NCBI GenBank assembly: GCA_016278615.1
Contig: JADQBM010000032.1
Location: 1-34,112, forward strand
Origin: Clostridia bacterium
GTDB lineage: Bacteria; Bacillota; Clostridia; Peptostreptococcales; JAAYPU01
DNA length: 34,112 bases
Reading direction: 5' to 3'
Below the pieces are notes generated by a model, which made no database searches, was not told the DNA's origin, and saw only the letters and a list, made by a program, of their open reading frames with translations. The position numbers were made by a program, and so were the translations under genes. This document shows, in pieces, positions 33,780-34,112 of this stretch (position 1 is the first letter of the stretch; every line of letters begins with the position of its first letter).

Positions 33780-34112
33780 TTATTCCCCCAATTCAGAAAG
33801 TATGGAATACGCCTTTTCATAAACTTGGTCAACAATTTCTTTGGTTTGGCTCGTATCAATACTTTTAATATCTATATTCAAATCAGAAATGGCATCTGAT
33901 ACCGTTCCAAAGATATAGTCTTTAATTTGATTTTGAATATTTTCCACTGCTGAAATGTCATCTGGCAAAGAAATACTTTTATTCCCTATATCATTTATCA
34001 ACCGTTCTTGAATTACATTCGTCATATATGTTTTGGTAAAAGTTAAGAATTCTTCATCAGTTAATGATTCAATTGTTTTATTTTCTAAATCAGACAAAAT
34101 CATCAATGTTTC
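33780..34112 (-). CDS. qatB: QatB C-terminal part (cut by window edge)
   Basis: The frame stays open to the right edge of the window; the ATG at 34106 has no ribosome site and is probably internal. The visible 111 residues are helical and acidic, ending VDQVYEKAYSILSELGE, with no enzyme motif I recognise. Placement directly before qatC marks it as QatB, whose function is unknown. A QatA ATPase gene is expected beyond the window. Confidence 0.7.
   Translation of the reverse strand, partial: ETLMILSDLENKTIESLTDEEFLTFTKTYMTNVIQERLINDIGNKSISLPDDISAVENIQNQIKDYIFGTVSDAISDLNIDIKSIDTSQTKEIVDQVYEKAYSILSELGE

Noticed and set aside
1-34112. CRISPR arrays, tRNA or rRNA genes, and intact insertion sequences
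   Set aside because: I looked for regularly spaced repeats, tRNA-like cloverleaf ends and transposase motifs and saw none; only the 11-bp repeats are tandem, and they have no spacers.

Overview
The window is AT-rich DNA with strong Shine-Dalgarno sites (AGGAGG, GGAGG, GGGGGT), frequent TTG/GTG starts and near-consensus sigma-A promoters. This fits a low-GC Firmicute, most likely a Clostridia member. The decayed butyrate kinase and the DUF2935 protein at the left edge agree with that. I cannot name the species. Almost every gene is on the minus strand; only the DUF2935 gene and an ImmR/ImmA-like pair are on the plus strand.

Layout. (1) Positions 1-2900 look like chromosomal flank. They hold an intact DUF2935 gene and then a run of decayed genes: a butyrate kinase 3' part joined to a pyrophosphatase-like 5' part, a flavodoxin with its promoter still intact, and an unidentified tail. 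(2) Positions 2947-4728 encode a large serine recombinase, which suggests the start of an integrated mobile element running rightward past the window. (3) Positions 4953-7272 hold an AbiE-type (type IV) toxin-antitoxin pair, a third gene with a Vsr/DUF559-like nuclease motif, and a 46-residue small protein. A consensus promoter inside a perfect 14-bp inverted repeat precedes the antitoxin. (4) Positions 7339-12510 are the control and maintenance block: a DinG/XPD-like helicase, a hairpin-rich 360-bp intergenic stretch, a small sigma-70-like protein, an ArpU/RinA-like regulator, and the plus-strand repressor/metalloprotease pair. (5) Positions 12534-33780 and beyond are a defence island: a two-gene CBASS (CD-NTase plus S-4TM effector), two HD-domain proteins (one fused to DUF429), a four-gene Wadjet system in order D-A-B-C, a WYL regulator/zincin/ADP-ribosylglycohydrolase operon, McrBC, and a Qat system (QatD, QatC and the end of QatB) cut by the window edge.

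How the parts may work together. The control block reads like a cascade. The ImmR-like repressor has operator dyads inside a perfect TTGACA-17-TATAAT promoter for the ArpU-like gene. Directly downstream of that gene lie seven 11-bp direct repeats, in phase with a second -10 box. Transcription from there meets two terminator hairpins and a 12-codon leader ORF before reaching the sigma-like gene. The defence genes are packed on one strand with gaps of about 1-115 bp, or overlaps, inside each system.

The least familiar items are the 11-bp phased repeat promoter with tandem attenuators, the hairpin-rich region before the helicase, the HD/HD-DUF429 pair, and the WYL-zincin-DraG/DUF6508 operon. All family assignments come from motifs recognised by eye; no database search was run.
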